This document shows positions 29,324 to 37,909 of a stretch of DNA of 64,000 bases, piece after piece. A program made the translations under genes and the position numbers. Source of the stretch: Candidatus Manganitrophaceae bacterium (lineage in GTDB: Bacteria; Nitrospirota; Nitrospiria; SBBL01; JAADHI01); contig DUAG01000042.1 of NCBI GenBank assembly GCA_012960925.1, positions 38,070 through 102,069 on the forward strand. Reading direction: 5' to 3'. Each line of letters opens with the position of its first letter. Within the stretch, counting starts at the first letter, position 1. Below the pieces are notes generated by a model. That model made no database searches and was not told where the DNA came from. It was given only the letters and a program-made list of their open reading frames with translations.

Positions 29324-30529
29324 TCAGGGCCGGGATTTCGTGCGTGATGCATTCTCATGCAGGTAAACTCTTTGGACACGATCTCCAATTCCGCATAGAA
29401 TTTCATAAGGAATCGTTTCCGAGGCACGGGCCACTTCATCGGCCCACACTGTTTGTTTATTTTCAGCCCCGATGACGGTGACCCAGTCGCCAACACTCAA
29501 GGAAGGGACTTGGGATACATCGAGCATGGTCATATCCATACAAACGCGCCCGACAACCGGCACCCGTTTCCCTTTGGCAAGCATCACACCCCGATTTGAG
29601 AGAAGACGCGGATAGCCGTCGGCATATCCGATTGACACCGTCGCAATGAGACTTTCTCTGGGTGTAACATAGGTTCGGCCATAGCTGATGGATACCCCTG
29701 CAGGAACACGCCGCAAGGCGATGACGCGAGACTTGACCTGCATCACCGGAGAGAGCCGAACCTTAGTACGACCCTCCAGGGGTGAATACCCGTAGAGCAT
29801 CAAGCCCGGTCGGACCAGATTAAGATGTGCCCGGCTGAAATGCATAATTGCAGCGCTATTGGCGATATGGCAATAGGGTATATTTATCCCTCCCTTTTCA
29901 AGTTTTTTCCAGATCTCACTGATGGCCTTTAGCTGATATCTTGCAAAAGAGAGATCCTTTAAATCGGCATCGGCAAAATGGGTCAGGATCCCCTCCACGC
30001 AAATTCCTTCCTGATCCACCACCTTTGCGATAAAGGAAGATGCATCTGCGGGGGAGAGACCAATACGTCCCATACCTGTATCAAACTTGATATGCACGTT
30101 CACGACCTTCCCAATTTTTTTTGCATACCGGCTGAGTGCTGTCATCGACTCCGAATCAAACAAAACCGGGGTGAGACCGTATCGTACAATTTCAGGAATT
30201 TGAGTGATCGGACATCCGGCCAGAAGCAGGATCGGGTGTCTAATCCCTGCTTTTCTCAAGGCCATTCCCTCCTCGAGAAAAGCAACGCCAAACATGCTGA
30301 TTTCCCCGGACAGATCTTTTCCGAGCCCATTATTTTTGGCTCCCTTTCCGGGCCCACCTGTGCCGGACAGAAATCGAGCCACCTCGACCGCGCCATGACC
30401 ATAGGCATCTGCCTTGACCACGGGAAGGATCTTTCCGCAACCGCTGCGCCTTCTTACTCGGCAGATATTTTCATGCAGGGCGGCCAGGTTCACCAGAGCA
30501 ATGCTGGAGGCATGTTTTTCAGGATTCAC
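29324..30529 (-). CDS. alr: Alanine racemase
   Basis: PLP enzyme producing D-alanine for peptidoglycan. The 401-residue product has the PLP Lys39 in PVVKADAYGHG and the catalytic Tyr region SIGYADGYPR. It carries an extra Gly/Lys/Asn-rich segment (GGPGKGAKNNGLGKDLSGE, about residues 57-75) absent from typical homologues. GTG start with AAAGGA 8 nt upstream. It follows frr by 77 nt and probably shares its transcript. Confidence 0.94.
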   Translation of the reverse strand: MNPEKHASSIALVNLAALHENICRVRRRSGCGKILPVVKADAYGHGAVEVARFLSGTGGPGKGAKNNGLGKDLSGEISMFGVAFLEEGMALRKAGIRHPILLLAGCPITQIPEIVRYGLTPVLFDSESMTALSRYAKKIGKVVNVHIKFDTGMGRIGLSPADASSFIAKVVDQEGICVEGILTHFADADLKDLSFARYQLKAISEIWKKLEKGGINIPYCHIANSAAIMHFSRAHLNLVRPGLMLYGYSPLEGRTKVRLSPVMQVKSRVIALRRVPAGVSISYGRTYVTPRESLIATVSIGYADGYPRLLSNRGVMLAKGKRVPVVGRVCMDMTMLDVSQVPSLSVGDWVTVIGAENKQTVWADEVARASETIPYEILCGIGDRVQRVYLHENASRTKSRP

Positions 30530-30606
30530 ATTAATATTCCTTTAAACTGAGGAGAGGCTCTGCTTCTAGTGTTCGGGAGGCATGGGTTTATATCTTTAGA
30601 ATGACG

Positions 30607-31170
30607 TTATACTTCGAGGATCTCGGTTTCTTTCTTTCGCAGAATGTCATCTACCCTGGCAATGGATTGATCTGTAATTTTTTGAACGGCTTCCTGGTTC
30701 TTCCTCTCTTCATCTTCAGAGAGGATGCCCTCTCTCTGCCGGGATTTTAATTCATCATTCGTATCACGGCGCACATTCCGGATCGCGATCTTGCAATCTT
30801 CACCCATCTTCTTTATGAATTTGACCAGATCCTTCCGGCGTTCCTCAGTCAAGACAGGGATGGCAATCCGGATTATTGTCCCGTCATTGGAAGGGGTCAG
30901 ACCCAAACCAGAAGTCATAATCGCCTTTTCAATTTCCTGAAGCTGGCTGACATCCCAGGGCTGGACCGACACAAAACGACTCTCAGGAATAGAAAGAGAG
31001 GCAATCTGATTAAGCGGAGTCAGCGTTCCGTAGTAGTTTACCTTCACCGAATCAAAGAGTGCAAGGGAGGCACGGCCTGTTCGAACACCGGAAAGCTCCC
31101 CGATAAAACGGGAGATAGAAACCCCCATTTTATCGGTCATCTTCTTTTTAAGATCATCCGACATGGGCAT
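30607..31170 (-). CDS. frr: Ribosome recycling factor
   Basis: Releases ribosomes from mRNA after termination, with EF-G. The 187-residue L-shaped protein has the family motifs [24 protein letters not shown] and RNVRRDTND. Two nearby ATGs (31170 and 31164) both fit; AAGGAG precedes the first. The start overlaps the end of pyrH, the normal pyrH-frr arrangement. Confidence 0.96.
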   Translation of the reverse strand: MPMSDDLKKKMTDKMGVSISRFIGELSGVRTGRASLALFDSVKVNYYGTLTPLNQIASLSIPESRFVSVQPWDVSQLQEIEKAIMTSGLGLTPSNDGTIIRIAIPVLTEERRKDLVKFIKKMGEDCKIAIRNVRRDTNDELKSRQREGILSEDEERKNQEAVQKITDQSIARVDDILRKKETEILEV

Positions 31171-31903
31171 CCTGCTCCTTGTCACCCGCCTTACTGATGA
31201 GTGTCCCCACGGCTTCGCCCATCAGGACCTTTCTGATGTTTTCTTTTTTATTCAAATTGAAGACGATAAGAGGGAGGTCGTTATCCATGCAAAGGGTTAC
31301 TGCCGTTGAATCCATGATCTTCAAACCCCTGTCGATCACATTTAAGTAGGTCAGTTCTGAGTATTTCCTGGCGGTGGGATCTTTCATCGGGTCCTTGTCG
31401 AAGACCCCATCGACCTTTGTCCCCTTTAAGATCACCTCCGCCCCGATCTCGATGGAACGTAAGACGGCCGCCGTATCGGTTGAAAAATAAGGGTTCCCGG
31501 TCCCCGCGGCAAAAATCACCACCCGCTTTTTTTCCAGGTGCCGGATGGCTTTTCTCCGGATATAACCCTCGGCCAGCTCTTTCATCTCAATCGCGGACTG
31601 AACCCGTGTAAAAACACCCTTTTTTTCCAAAATACTCTGAAGGGCCAGGGCATTGAGAACCGTTGCCAGCATCCCCATGTAATCTGCGGAAACACGGTCC
31701 ATCCCCGCGGCGCTCCCCGCAATACCCCGGAAGATGTTCCCGCCGCCAATCACAATCGCGGTTTCGACCTTCATCGCGACCATCTCTTTTATCTGCTCGG
31801 CAACCGCGGCGATCATTGAGGGATTGATCCCGAAGCCTTCGTCACCGGCCAGGAGCTCGCCGCTCACTTTCAGGAGAACCCTCTGGTATTTTGCTTGAGA
31901 CAT
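31154..31903 (-). CDS. pyrH: UMP kinase
   Basis: Hexameric UMP-specific kinase of the amino-acid-kinase fold, 249 residues. Motifs [18 protein letters not shown] and [13 protein letters not shown] are intact. The second of two adjacent ATGs is preferred, being 5 nt from GGAG. Located between tsf and frr in the conserved rpsB-tsf-pyrH-frr order. Confidence 0.96.
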   Translation of the reverse strand: MSQAKYQRVLLKVSGELLAGDEGFGINPSMIAAVAEQIKEMVAMKVETAIVIGGGNIFRGIAGSAAGMDRVSADYMGMLATVLNALALQSILEKKGVFTRVQSAIEMKELAEGYIRRKAIRHLEKKRVVIFAAGTGNPYFSTDTAAVLRSIEIGAEVILKGTKVDGVFDKDPMKDPTARKYSELTYLNVIDRGLKIMDSTAVTLCMDNDLPLIVFNLNKKENIRKVLMGEAVGTLISKAGDKEQDAHVG

Positions 31904-31926
31904 CATAGCTCCATTTTTCAGTTCAA

Positions 31927-32529
31927 TCAGGCTTCGCCTTCTCCCAGCTGAAACCTTGTAAACCGGCGAATCTGAATGTTTTCCCCTATTTTGGAAATCT
32001 TCTGAGCAACCAACTCTTTTATCGTAAGGTCGGGATCTTTTATGAAGGTCTGTTCAGTCAGACAAATCTCTTTCAGAAACTTGTTCACCTTTCCTTCGGC
32101 AATCTTTTCGATCACATGCTCCGGCTTCTTTGTTTCCCTGGCCTGCGCGATGAAGATCTCTCTCTCTTTATCAATAATCTCCGAGGGTACATTCTCTGGT
32201 CCGACATAGCGAGGACAAGGGTTTGAACCTGCGATTTGCATGGCCAGATCTTTGACCAGTCCCTGAAATTCACTATTGCGCGCGACAAAATCAGTTTCAC
32301 AATTTACTTCAATCAGGACACCGATCTTTCCACCGCCATGAATATACGAGCCGACAATCCCTTCCTGTGTTTGACGCCCTGATCTTTTTATCGCAGCCGC
32401 CAGCCCTTTTTTTCGGAGATAATCGACCGCTCGGGTCAAATCCCCATCCGTTTCCTTGAGGGCGGTCTTACAATCCATAATACCCGCCCCCGTCTTTTCC
32501 CGTAATGTCTTTATCGCTTCAACAGTCAA
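31927..32529 (-). CDS. tsf: Elongation factor Ts, short form
   Basis: Nucleotide exchange factor for EF-Tu. The 200 residues include the N-terminal UBA-like domain ([18 protein letters not shown]) and the core motif [11 protein letters not shown]. It is the short form, with one core subdomain as in Thermus, rather than the ~280-residue E. coli form. Start is TTG; two tandem TTG codons occur, and the second (32529) has the better spacing to GGAG and gives the usual MTVEAIK start. Confidence 0.95.
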   Translation of the reverse strand: MTVEAIKTLREKTGAGIMDCKTALKETDGDLTRAVDYLRKKGLAAAIKRSGRQTQEGIVGSYIHGGGKIGVLIEVNCETDFVARNSEFQGLVKDLAMQIAGSNPCPRYVGPENVPSEIIDKEREIFIAQARETKKPEHVIEKIAEGKVNKFLKEICLTEQTFIKDPDLTIKELVAQKISKIGENIQIRRFTRFQLGEGEA

Positions 32530-32609
32530 CAACTTTCTCCTTTATATCCAGGCCCAACGCCTCCCTCGAGACATCATTCCGATTCAGTAATTACGATTAT
32601 CACCCTTCT

Positions 32610-33470
32610 TTACCCGTTTTCAGGCGGCGCTGTTTCCTCTTTCTCTTCGGGGGAAGACTCGGGAGAGGGTTCTGGAGCTGGCGCTGTAGGCGGTTCGGGA
32701 GCACTGACTGCAACGGGTTCAGGCTTCGCTTCCCATTGTATCCCCTTTTCGGGTGCCGGCGCGTCCGGAACTTCTGGAGCGACTGTCTTTTCCCTAAGCC
32801 GCTGGCCCTCTAAAACTGCATCTGCCATCTTGCTGGTCAGCAATCGGATAGAACGGATGGCATCATCATTCCCCGGAATGACATAGTCGATTTCATCCGG
32901 ATCACAGTTCGTGTCCACAATGGCAATGACGGGAACGCCAAGCCGGGTTGCCTCCAGGACCGCCGTCTTCTCCTTTATCGTATCAATGACAAATATCGCC
33001 CCCGGGAGGGCGTTCATCTGCTTAATCCCACCCAGATTCTTCTCAAGGTGCCCCCGCTTCTTTTCAAGCTTGATGACTTCTTTTTTCGGGAGACGATCGT
33101 AGGTGCCGTCTTTCTGGGCAGCCTCAAGCTTTTTGAGCCTGCCAATACTCTTCTTGATGGTCGAAAAATTTGTGAGCATTCCACCCAGCCAACGATGATC
33201 GACATAAAACATATTGCAGCGCTTCGCTTCTTCCGTGACAATCTCCTGCGCCTGCCGCTTGGTCCCGACGAAAAGGATGGAATCCCCTTTCTCCGTCAAA
33301 TCCCGGACAAAATTATACGCAACCTCTAACTTCTTGGCCGTTTTTTGAAGGTCAATGATATAGATATTATTACGCTCTCCAAAAATATACCGGATCATCT
33401 TGGGGTTCCAGCGCTTGGTCTGATGCCCGAAATGAACACCTGCATCTAACAATTCCTTTATTTGGCTCAT
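32610..33470 (-). CDS. rpsB: 30S ribosomal protein S2 with acidic C-terminal tail
   Basis: Component of the small subunit, 286 residues. The start at ATG 33470 follows AAAAGGAGAAAAG. Family motifs [24 protein letters not shown] and [19 protein letters not shown] are intact. After about residue 232 there is a tail of roughly 50 residues rich in Pro, Glu and Ala, longer than in E. coli. First gene of the rpsB-tsf-pyrH-frr operon. Confidence 0.97.
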   Translation of the reverse strand: MSQIKELLDAGVHFGHQTKRWNPKMIRYIFGERNNIYIIDLQKTAKKLEVAYNFVRDLTEKGDSILFVGTKRQAQEIVTEEAKRCNMFYVDHRWLGGMLTNFSTIKKSIGRLKKLEAAQKDGTYDRLPKKEVIKLEKKRGHLEKNLGGIKQMNALPGAIFVIDTIKEKTAVLEATRLGVPVIAIVDTNCDPDEIDYVIPGNDDAIRSIRLLTSKMADAVLEGQRLREKTVAPEVPDAPAPEKGIQWEAKPEPVAVSAPEPPTAPAPEPSPESSPEEKEETAPPENG

Positions 33471-33663
33471 CTTTTCTCCTTTTCTGGTCTGGGCCGCCGC
33501 TCTCCCTGGGTTCTTTCCAGGCAACTCACCGCTTATCAATAAATATGGCGAGGACCGTGCCCGGCAGGGGAACGTGTGGATTATTTTGTGTTCATACAGA
33601 GCTCAACAGGCCACGGTGCTAACGCACCTAAGCAAGTAAGCTAAACCTTTGAAAGCTACCACG

Positions 33664-33707
33664 ACCAGGCCCTTCTTTTCAATAAGAAAAGCGGGACTGG
33701 GGGTCAA
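33664..33707 (-). promoter_or_regulatory. Candidate rpsB promoter overlapping a large hairpin
   Basis: On the minus strand, TTGACC (33707-33702), a 17-nt spacer and TATTGA (33684-33679). The same stretch forms an imperfect hairpin: CCAG, CCC and CTTTTC on one side of TTATT pair with GAAAAG, GGG and CTGG on the other. It may terminate the upstream Nudix transcript or form part of the S2 leader. The leader from here to rpsB is about 200 nt and also contains a GGTGC/GCACC hairpin (33614-33627). Confidence 0.4.
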
Positions 33708-33728
33708 CGATTCAGCACCAGAGATAAA

Positions 33729-34301
33729 TTATACGTCGCCCTCTCCAAGCGATAGGTCTTTTCGTCCTGCTATCCATTTAGAGGCCATGCGAAGAATCGA
33801 TTCATCATTTGTCTTTTGTTCCAGTTTCCTTATGTCTATCCAGCTCAAATCGTGGGATTCATCACTGACAATATAGGTTTCACTGCCTGTGGCCTGGATG
33901 GCATATCGGATGTCATAATGGTAATGCCCCGGCTCTTCTCCCCTTCTTGGGATCTGGTGGATGTCGATATCAAAGATCCCTCCGCTTAGCGCTTCGGCTT
34001 GTTCCAGGCCCGACTCTTCGTAAACTTCACGTAGCGCGACCCTGAGAATATCAGAGTCCCCATCGGCATGACCCCCGAGTTGAAGCCATTTGTTTAACTT
34101 CTTGTGGTGCGTGAGTAGTACGTGCGTCCCACCTTTATTGACGACCCAGGCAGAACCGGTGACATGCCCCTTTTTTAAGTGTCTCTCGAAACATTCTGTA
34201 TTGGACAAAATGAAGTCGATGAGTCGTTTTACCATGGAAGATTCATTTTTCCATGTGACCTCATAGGAAAGAAGTTGCTGAATGATGTTGTTTCTATGCA
34301 T
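33729..34301 (-). CDS. Nudix hydrolase
   Basis: A 190-residue protein with a Nudix box GHADGDSDILRVALREVYEESGL; the central REVYEESGL is exact, and the first Glu position is relaxed as in a known subgroup with the GGHxDGD form. It would hydrolyse a nucleoside diphosphate derivative; the substrate is unknown. It follows the haem-oxygenase-like gene by 43 nt on the same strand, suggesting co-expression. ATG start, no strong ribosome-binding site. Confidence 0.85.
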   Translation of the reverse strand: MHRNNIIQQLLSYEVTWKNESSMVKRLIDFILSNTECFERHLKKGHVTGSAWVVNKGGTHVLLTHHKKLNKWLQLGGHADGDSDILRVALREVYEESGLEQAEALSGGIFDIDIHQIPRRGEEPGHYHYDIRYAIQATGSETYIVSDESHDLSWIDIRKLEQKTNDESILRMASKWIAGRKDLSLGEGDV

Positions 34302-34344
34302 GTTTTGGGGCAGAAAGAAGTCGTCAAATAAAAGAGAGGCGCAC

Positions 34345-35454
34345 TTAATCTATATTTCTGCTTTCCGAATCCGCGATGCGCGCAGCCCGTGCGATAGCCT
34401 CACCCGCACGCTGGCTAAACAATCGCTGCTGTTTGTATCCGAGAACCAACTCCCAGGCGTCATCCGGATACCGTTTTACCAGGGGAAGGGCAACGTCATG
34501 AAGCATCCATCGGCCGTGATGTTCATCTTCTTTGATGTGCAGATCCCAATATCCCATGGCCTTTTTTGACAAATCAAGCCGCTTCGCCGCGGCCAGATAA
34601 TTTCGGAACGCAGAAGGGACGGAGACCTCGGTATAGAGCAGTCCTCCGATGTAGCGGAGAAAATAGCGTTTCCGTTCGCTAAGGAGGAAGCTGTGATTGA
34701 TTCCCGCAAGAACCTCCCAAGGGAGCGTGTCGAAATAGGCCTCCGGATCTACTCGCATCTCAGACTCAGTGAGCATGTCTTCAAAAAAGGTGGAGTGCTT
34801 GCGTGAAAGACGACCGCCGCCGTATTCCTCCAGGAACACCCTGGTCAGCATGGAATGGATCTTGTTCCCAACTCCCCCCAGCATGCGCGACAACTGACTG
34901 GCCTCAACGAGGCCATCCAGCGACATGATCGCCAATAGCCGCCGGTATCCCGCATTTTCCACATGGTCACGAAAGAAAGCACCGGATTCAGAGGGCTCCG
35001 GGTCCAAATCCTTTTGCGTCTCTTCCTTTAAGCTTTCCTCAATGTTTAATTCTTTTAACGGGGGACAATCCAGAAGGTTCATTTCCCACGACTGCCAGTC
35101 CTCCTCAATCCGGTCACGGATAGCCCGAAGGTAAACAGAGCGTTCATTCTTGTACCGCTTTAAATCGTCATACCAGAAAAGCTTGAGGCGATTAATTCGA
35201 TAAAGAACCCGATGCAAAAATCGGTGTGCGGGTTCCGAATGAGGAGCGTCCTGATAGGCAGAGACCAAGGCGTGCTCCAGTGTCTGCTCAAAATCCAGGA
35301 TGATGAGACGGAGCATGCCAAGGTTTTCATCCAACCCATCGGCATCAAGAAGCATCTCGAATTGCGTTTCAGCGGTATTGTAGCGTGAACGCACTTCGGT
35401 CTCGGCCTTAAGACCATCAGGAATCTGTCGTGTTGCCATTTTTTGTATTTCCAT
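34345..35454 (-). CDS. Haem-oxygenase-like iron-containing redox enzyme
   Basis: A 369-residue protein. The C-terminal half (about 170-350) matches the iron-containing redox enzyme (haem-oxygenase-like di-iron) family: a long-helix motif with HIKEDEHHGRWMLHDVALPL provides the His/Asp/Glu ligand pattern, preceded by an earlier Glu-bearing helix (MLTRVFLEEYGGG). The N-terminal 150 residues are helical and acidic and not assigned. Family members oxidise or cleave fatty acids or amino acids; the substrate here is open. The start is uncertain (ATG 35454, ATG 35439 or TTG 35478), none with a good ribosome-binding site. Confidence 0.75.
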   Translation of the reverse strand: MEIQKMATRQIPDGLKAETEVRSRYNTAETQFEMLLDADGLDENLGMLRLIILDFEQTLEHALVSAYQDAPHSEPAHRFLHRVLYRINRLKLFWYDDLKRYKNERSVYLRAIRDRIEEDWQSWEMNLLDCPPLKELNIEESLKEETQKDLDPEPSESGAFFRDHVENAGYRRLLAIMSLDGLVEASQLSRMLGGVGNKIHSMLTRVFLEEYGGGRLSRKHSTFFEDMLTESEMRVDPEAYFDTLPWEVLAGINHSFLLSERKRYFLRYIGGLLYTEVSVPSAFRNYLAAAKRLDLSKKAMGYWDLHIKEDEHHGRWMLHDVALPLVKRYPDDAWELVLGYKQQRLFSQRAGEAIARAARIADSESRNID

Positions 35455-35518
35455 CTTAGGGTCCGAAAGATCTTTCAATGAAGGTTGTTATTGTAGCGCA
35501 TCGGCTCCCATTACTGTC

Positions 35519-35545
35519 AAGGAAGCTCTGAATAATCATAAATTC
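35519..35545 (+). repeat. R1 terminal fragment
   Basis: AAGGAAGCTCTGAATAATCATAAATT matches the left end of R1 (GGAAGCTCTGAATAAGTCAT) and then diverges. Only the terminus is present. Confidence 0.6.
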
Positions 35546-35561
35546 GCATACCCATCCCTGT

Positions 35562-35632
35562 GACCTCCTCCCTATAAAATAGGAGCAATTGAAACTAGAG
35601 GATTCTGGCAAAATGTAAAAATAGAGGAGGTC
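35562..35632. repeat. 71-bp inverted repeat upstream of the TIGR04073 gene
   Basis: GACCTCCTC (35562-35570) and GAGGAGGTC (35624-35632) are perfect complements and enclose an A/T-rich core; the match extends to TAT/ATA with a 2-nt bulge. It lies in the 330-bp spacer between the divergent iron enzyme and TIGR04073 genes. It could be a regulatory cruciform or a small mobile relic. The rest of that spacer shows an AT-rich promoter-like zone but no clear hexamers. Confidence 0.5.
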
Positions 35633-35784
35633 AATAGTTAATCCCACCCCTCTTCTATCAGCCCGCGATCACGGGACCAAGCAGGATTTCTCCTTTTAGT
35701 ATAGGGAACTACATCTATATGAAATAGGCTCTAATAATATATATTGTAGACAATAGCATTAAATTATTACAAAGGAGGTACACT

Positions 35785-36303
35785 ATGAAAAAGTTACTTT
35801 CCAGTACGGTAATTCGGACAATGGAGTCAGAATCAGGCGTTGCAGCTTACTCCGACAGGCCTGCAATCCTGATATCGATGTTCCTCGTCCTCATGGTCTC
35901 GTTTACGTTGGTCTTGTCTGGAATTTCATTCGCAGATGCTTCACTTGACCGATACGTAAAAGACACAGGAACGAAATTGATGACCGGTGTCGTGAATATG
36001 TCTACGGGATGGGCCGAAATTTTCAGTAAACCTCATGACATCAAGGTGAAGGGTGGGCCGATCGAAGTGGTGTCCTTAGGTCCACTCGGTGGCCTTCTGA
36101 CGGCTGTCTTACGGACAGGGTCAGGGGTCTATGATACAGCCACTTTTTTGTTCCCATTACTGAACAAGAATCAAACAAGGATAGAGTCAGGGTTTGCGTG
36201 GCGGGATATGGGATCAGGCTATGAAAAGTTCCGAAATCGGCATGTCGTAGAAATGGACCCTCTGACTTTAACAGAGGTCAGGATCTTCCCTTTTAAAGAT
36301 TAG
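35785..36303 (+). CDS. Exosortase-system-associated protein, TIGR04073-like
   Basis: A 172-residue exported protein. An N-terminal stretch of about 28 residues precedes a hydrophobic segment (residues 29-48), then SFADA gives a likely signal-peptidase site. The mature part has the TIGR04073 pattern: a Gly/Trp motif (KLMTGVVNMSTGWAEIFSKP) and LRTGSGVYDTATFLFPLL. Members occur in genomes with exosortase sorting systems, but no exosortase or PEP-CTERM protein is visible here. AAAGGAGG precedes ATG. Role unknown. Confidence 0.75.
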   Translation: MKKLLSSTVIRTMESESGVAAYSDRPAILISMFLVLMVSFTLVLSGISFADASLDRYVKDTGTKLMTGVVNMSTGWAEIFSKPHDIKVKGGPIEVVSLGPLGGLLTAVLRTGSGVYDTATFLFPLLNKNQTRIESGFAWRDMGSGYEKFRNRHVVEMDPLTLTEVRIFPFKD

Positions 36304-36307
36304 CCGA

Positions 36308-36342
36308 GGATTGGGGAGAAACCCGATCCCTGGTTTTTTTAT
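36308..36342 (+). terminator. Intrinsic terminator after the TIGR04073 gene
   Basis: GGATTGGG pairs with CCCGATCC (one G-U) around GAGAAA, followed by CTGG and a run of seven T. It starts 4 nt after the stop codon. Confidence 0.75.
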
Positions 36343-36401
36343 TCCCTCCCTAAGGTTAAATCTGCGGCATTTTGGCTTGGGCTGCGGCATTGACTACCAT
36401 C

Positions 36402-36568
36402 TTAGGGGGCTTCTGATTGAATCTGGGTTGGAATTTTCAGGAGGGGAAATTTTTCGAGTCAAGGCGCAGATTGCAGGTAATAGCCGGCTATTGCCAAGAT
36501 TTGTAACCCCGAAGCGGAGAATTTCAGCCTTGAAAAAACAATTCATGACTCACTCAGAGGTCCCCCAA
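36402..36568 (-). repeat. Dispersed fold-back repeat R1, copy E
   Basis: A 167-bp copy in the reverse orientation, from TTAGGGGGCTTCTGATTGAA to CAGAGGTCCCCCAA. It retains TCAAGGCGCAGATTGCAGG and the TTTTCAGGAG block. The outer GGGGG/CCCCC pair differs from other copies but remains self-complementary, so base pairing of the ends is conserved although the sequence is not. Confidence 0.85.
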
Positions 36569-36957
36569 GCTTGTCTTTAAACTTGCTGCCCCACTCCCCT
36601 GATGTAGGCGGCTGAAAATCGATGGTTTCGGCGTTCTCATCACGCTGGGCTTCTATCCCTTCACATTAATCGGCATTAAAAACATGGTATATCAGAGCAG
36701 TGGAACTGATTCTGTTTTGCCCGTCTCTGAGTCTTTCTTGTCTAAAAACTTCCAGAAGATGGCCAGCGAGATATTGGTCGGGGAGAGCGGAGGAATATTT
36801 GAATCGTAGCGAGAGGGGATCAGGTGCTTGAGGGACGGGGTTTTTCAGGTTGTTTTGAACGGAGGCGTATGTGTCTATACGGTGAGAGAGAAATATTCTG
36901 GAAAATCGTGTCCATTGAATTCATGAGTCCCTCGCAGTAGATTCAACTGGAGACAGG
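36569..36957 (+). other. Spacer before the PolB cassette with an ORF remnant
   Basis: A frame without a start codon (about 36606-36809) reads GFGVLITLGFYPFTLIGIKN followed by a polar tail and stop; it may be the relic of a membrane protein. Between it and the RecA-fold gene I see no sigma70 promoter with good spacing and no dyad that I can call a LexA operator. The ribosome-binding site of the next gene is GGAGACAGG. Confidence 0.4.
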
Positions 36958-37590
36958 ATGGAAACACTTTTAGAGGACCTACCCCGCTCTCTTATTTCGG
37001 ACACAGAAGGCGGACTTTTTCTTTTTTATGGTGATCCGGCCCTCTTTGCTCTCTCGCCTCTGTTGGCCGGGTGGCGGCTTGAGCTTGGCGAACGGGTTCT
37101 TTTTTTAGATGGTGGTAACTGCTTCGATCCTTATCCGCTGGTTGCATTAGCCAAAAGGATGGGGCGGAATCCACAGTCATTCCTTTCCGCGCTCTTTATC
37201 TCCCGTGCATTCACTTGTCATCAGATGGGATCATTGATTTTTAATCAGCTTAAAGCCGGAATTGCGGTGCATCGTCCCCGGCTGGTGATTTTGGCGTCCC
37301 CTCTGGAGACCTTCTATGATGAATCGGTTCCCTTTATTGAAGCCAAAAACCTCTTACTTCATCTGATTGATGCATTGGGACAAATGGCTCGGGACCGGAT
37401 TTTTATCATACTCTCTCCCTTTCCCAGAAAAATGGCGGGACGGCGGGCCTTCTTTCTTTCACACATCAAGCACCGGTCAGATAAGATCTTCCGCATAGAT
37501 CGTCCGGAGGATTCACTTCAAACATCGATTCGGATTACAGAAGAGAAACCGATCTCCCGAACGTGGGTCCTTCCGGTCCTGGAGCCATAG
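36958..37590 (+). CDS. RecA-fold protein without P-loop, ImuA-like
   Basis: A 210-residue protein of the RecA/RadA superfamily. The place of Walker A reads FLFYGDPALFAL with no Gly-Lys-Thr, so ATP binding is doubtful. Later elements are kept: LFLDGGNCFDPYPL (beta strand and turn), ISRAFTCHQMGSLI (RecA-type linker) and a hydrophobic strand ending in RLVILASPLETFYDE at the Walker B place. It is the first of three linked genes ending with a B-family polymerase. By analogy with ImuA in mutasomes it may recruit or regulate the polymerase; this is inference. GGAGACAGG precedes ATG. Confidence 0.7.
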   Translation: METLLEDLPRSLISDTEGGLFLFYGDPALFALSPLLAGWRLELGERVLFLDGGNCFDPYPLVALAKRMGRNPQSFLSALFISRAFTCHQMGSLIFNQLKAGIAVHRPRLVILASPLETFYDESVPFIEAKNLLLHLIDALGQMARDRIFIILSPFPRKMAGRRAFFLSHIKHRSDKIFRIDRPEDSLQTSIRITEEKPISRTWVLPVLEP

Positions 37591-37600
37591 GACGTGACCC

Positions 37601-37909
37601 ATGGGCAGAACCCTCGCGACATTTACACAACTCATTGCACAAGAGGTTTCATCCTGGCGTGCTTTTCGCCGGGCATTGCGGCGTGAGGATCAGGAATATC
37701 TCGACGGCCTTTTTCGTGCGGCCAAATATCATGTGGCCGCTGGGAGTTATGCCTCAAAGGCCAGCCCCTTTGAGGCGATGGTGGTGGCTATGCTGATCGA
37801 ATCCACCAAATCAAATGACCTCCTGGAAAAACGGGTTGCCCTTTTGGAACTAGACAAAAACGAGAAAGAGATGGATGCCCAGGAAAACACTCAAGGGGTG
37901 GATCTTTGA
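37601..37909 (+). CDS. Small helical protein of the PolB cassette
   Basis: No family recognised. 102 residues, predicted helical: an Arg-rich N-terminal part (WRAFRRALRREDQEYLDGLF), a Lys/Ala middle and a Glu/Lys coiled-coil-like C terminus (LLEKRVALLELDKNEKEMDA). It starts 11 nt after the RecA-fold gene with AGGA 8 nt upstream and overlaps the polymerase gene by 35 nt, so all three are probably one translational unit. It may be an adaptor between the other two. Confidence 0.65.
   Translation: MGRTLATFTQLIAQEVSSWRAFRRALRREDQEYLDGLFRAAKYHVAAGSYASKASPFEAMVVAMLIESTKSNDLLEKRVALLELDKNEKEMDAQENTQGVDL

Noticed and set aside
36569..36957. LexA-type operator ahead of the PolB cassette
   Set aside because: I looked for GAAC-N4-GTTC, CTGT-N8-ACAG and other symmetric boxes and found none; damage control remains untested.
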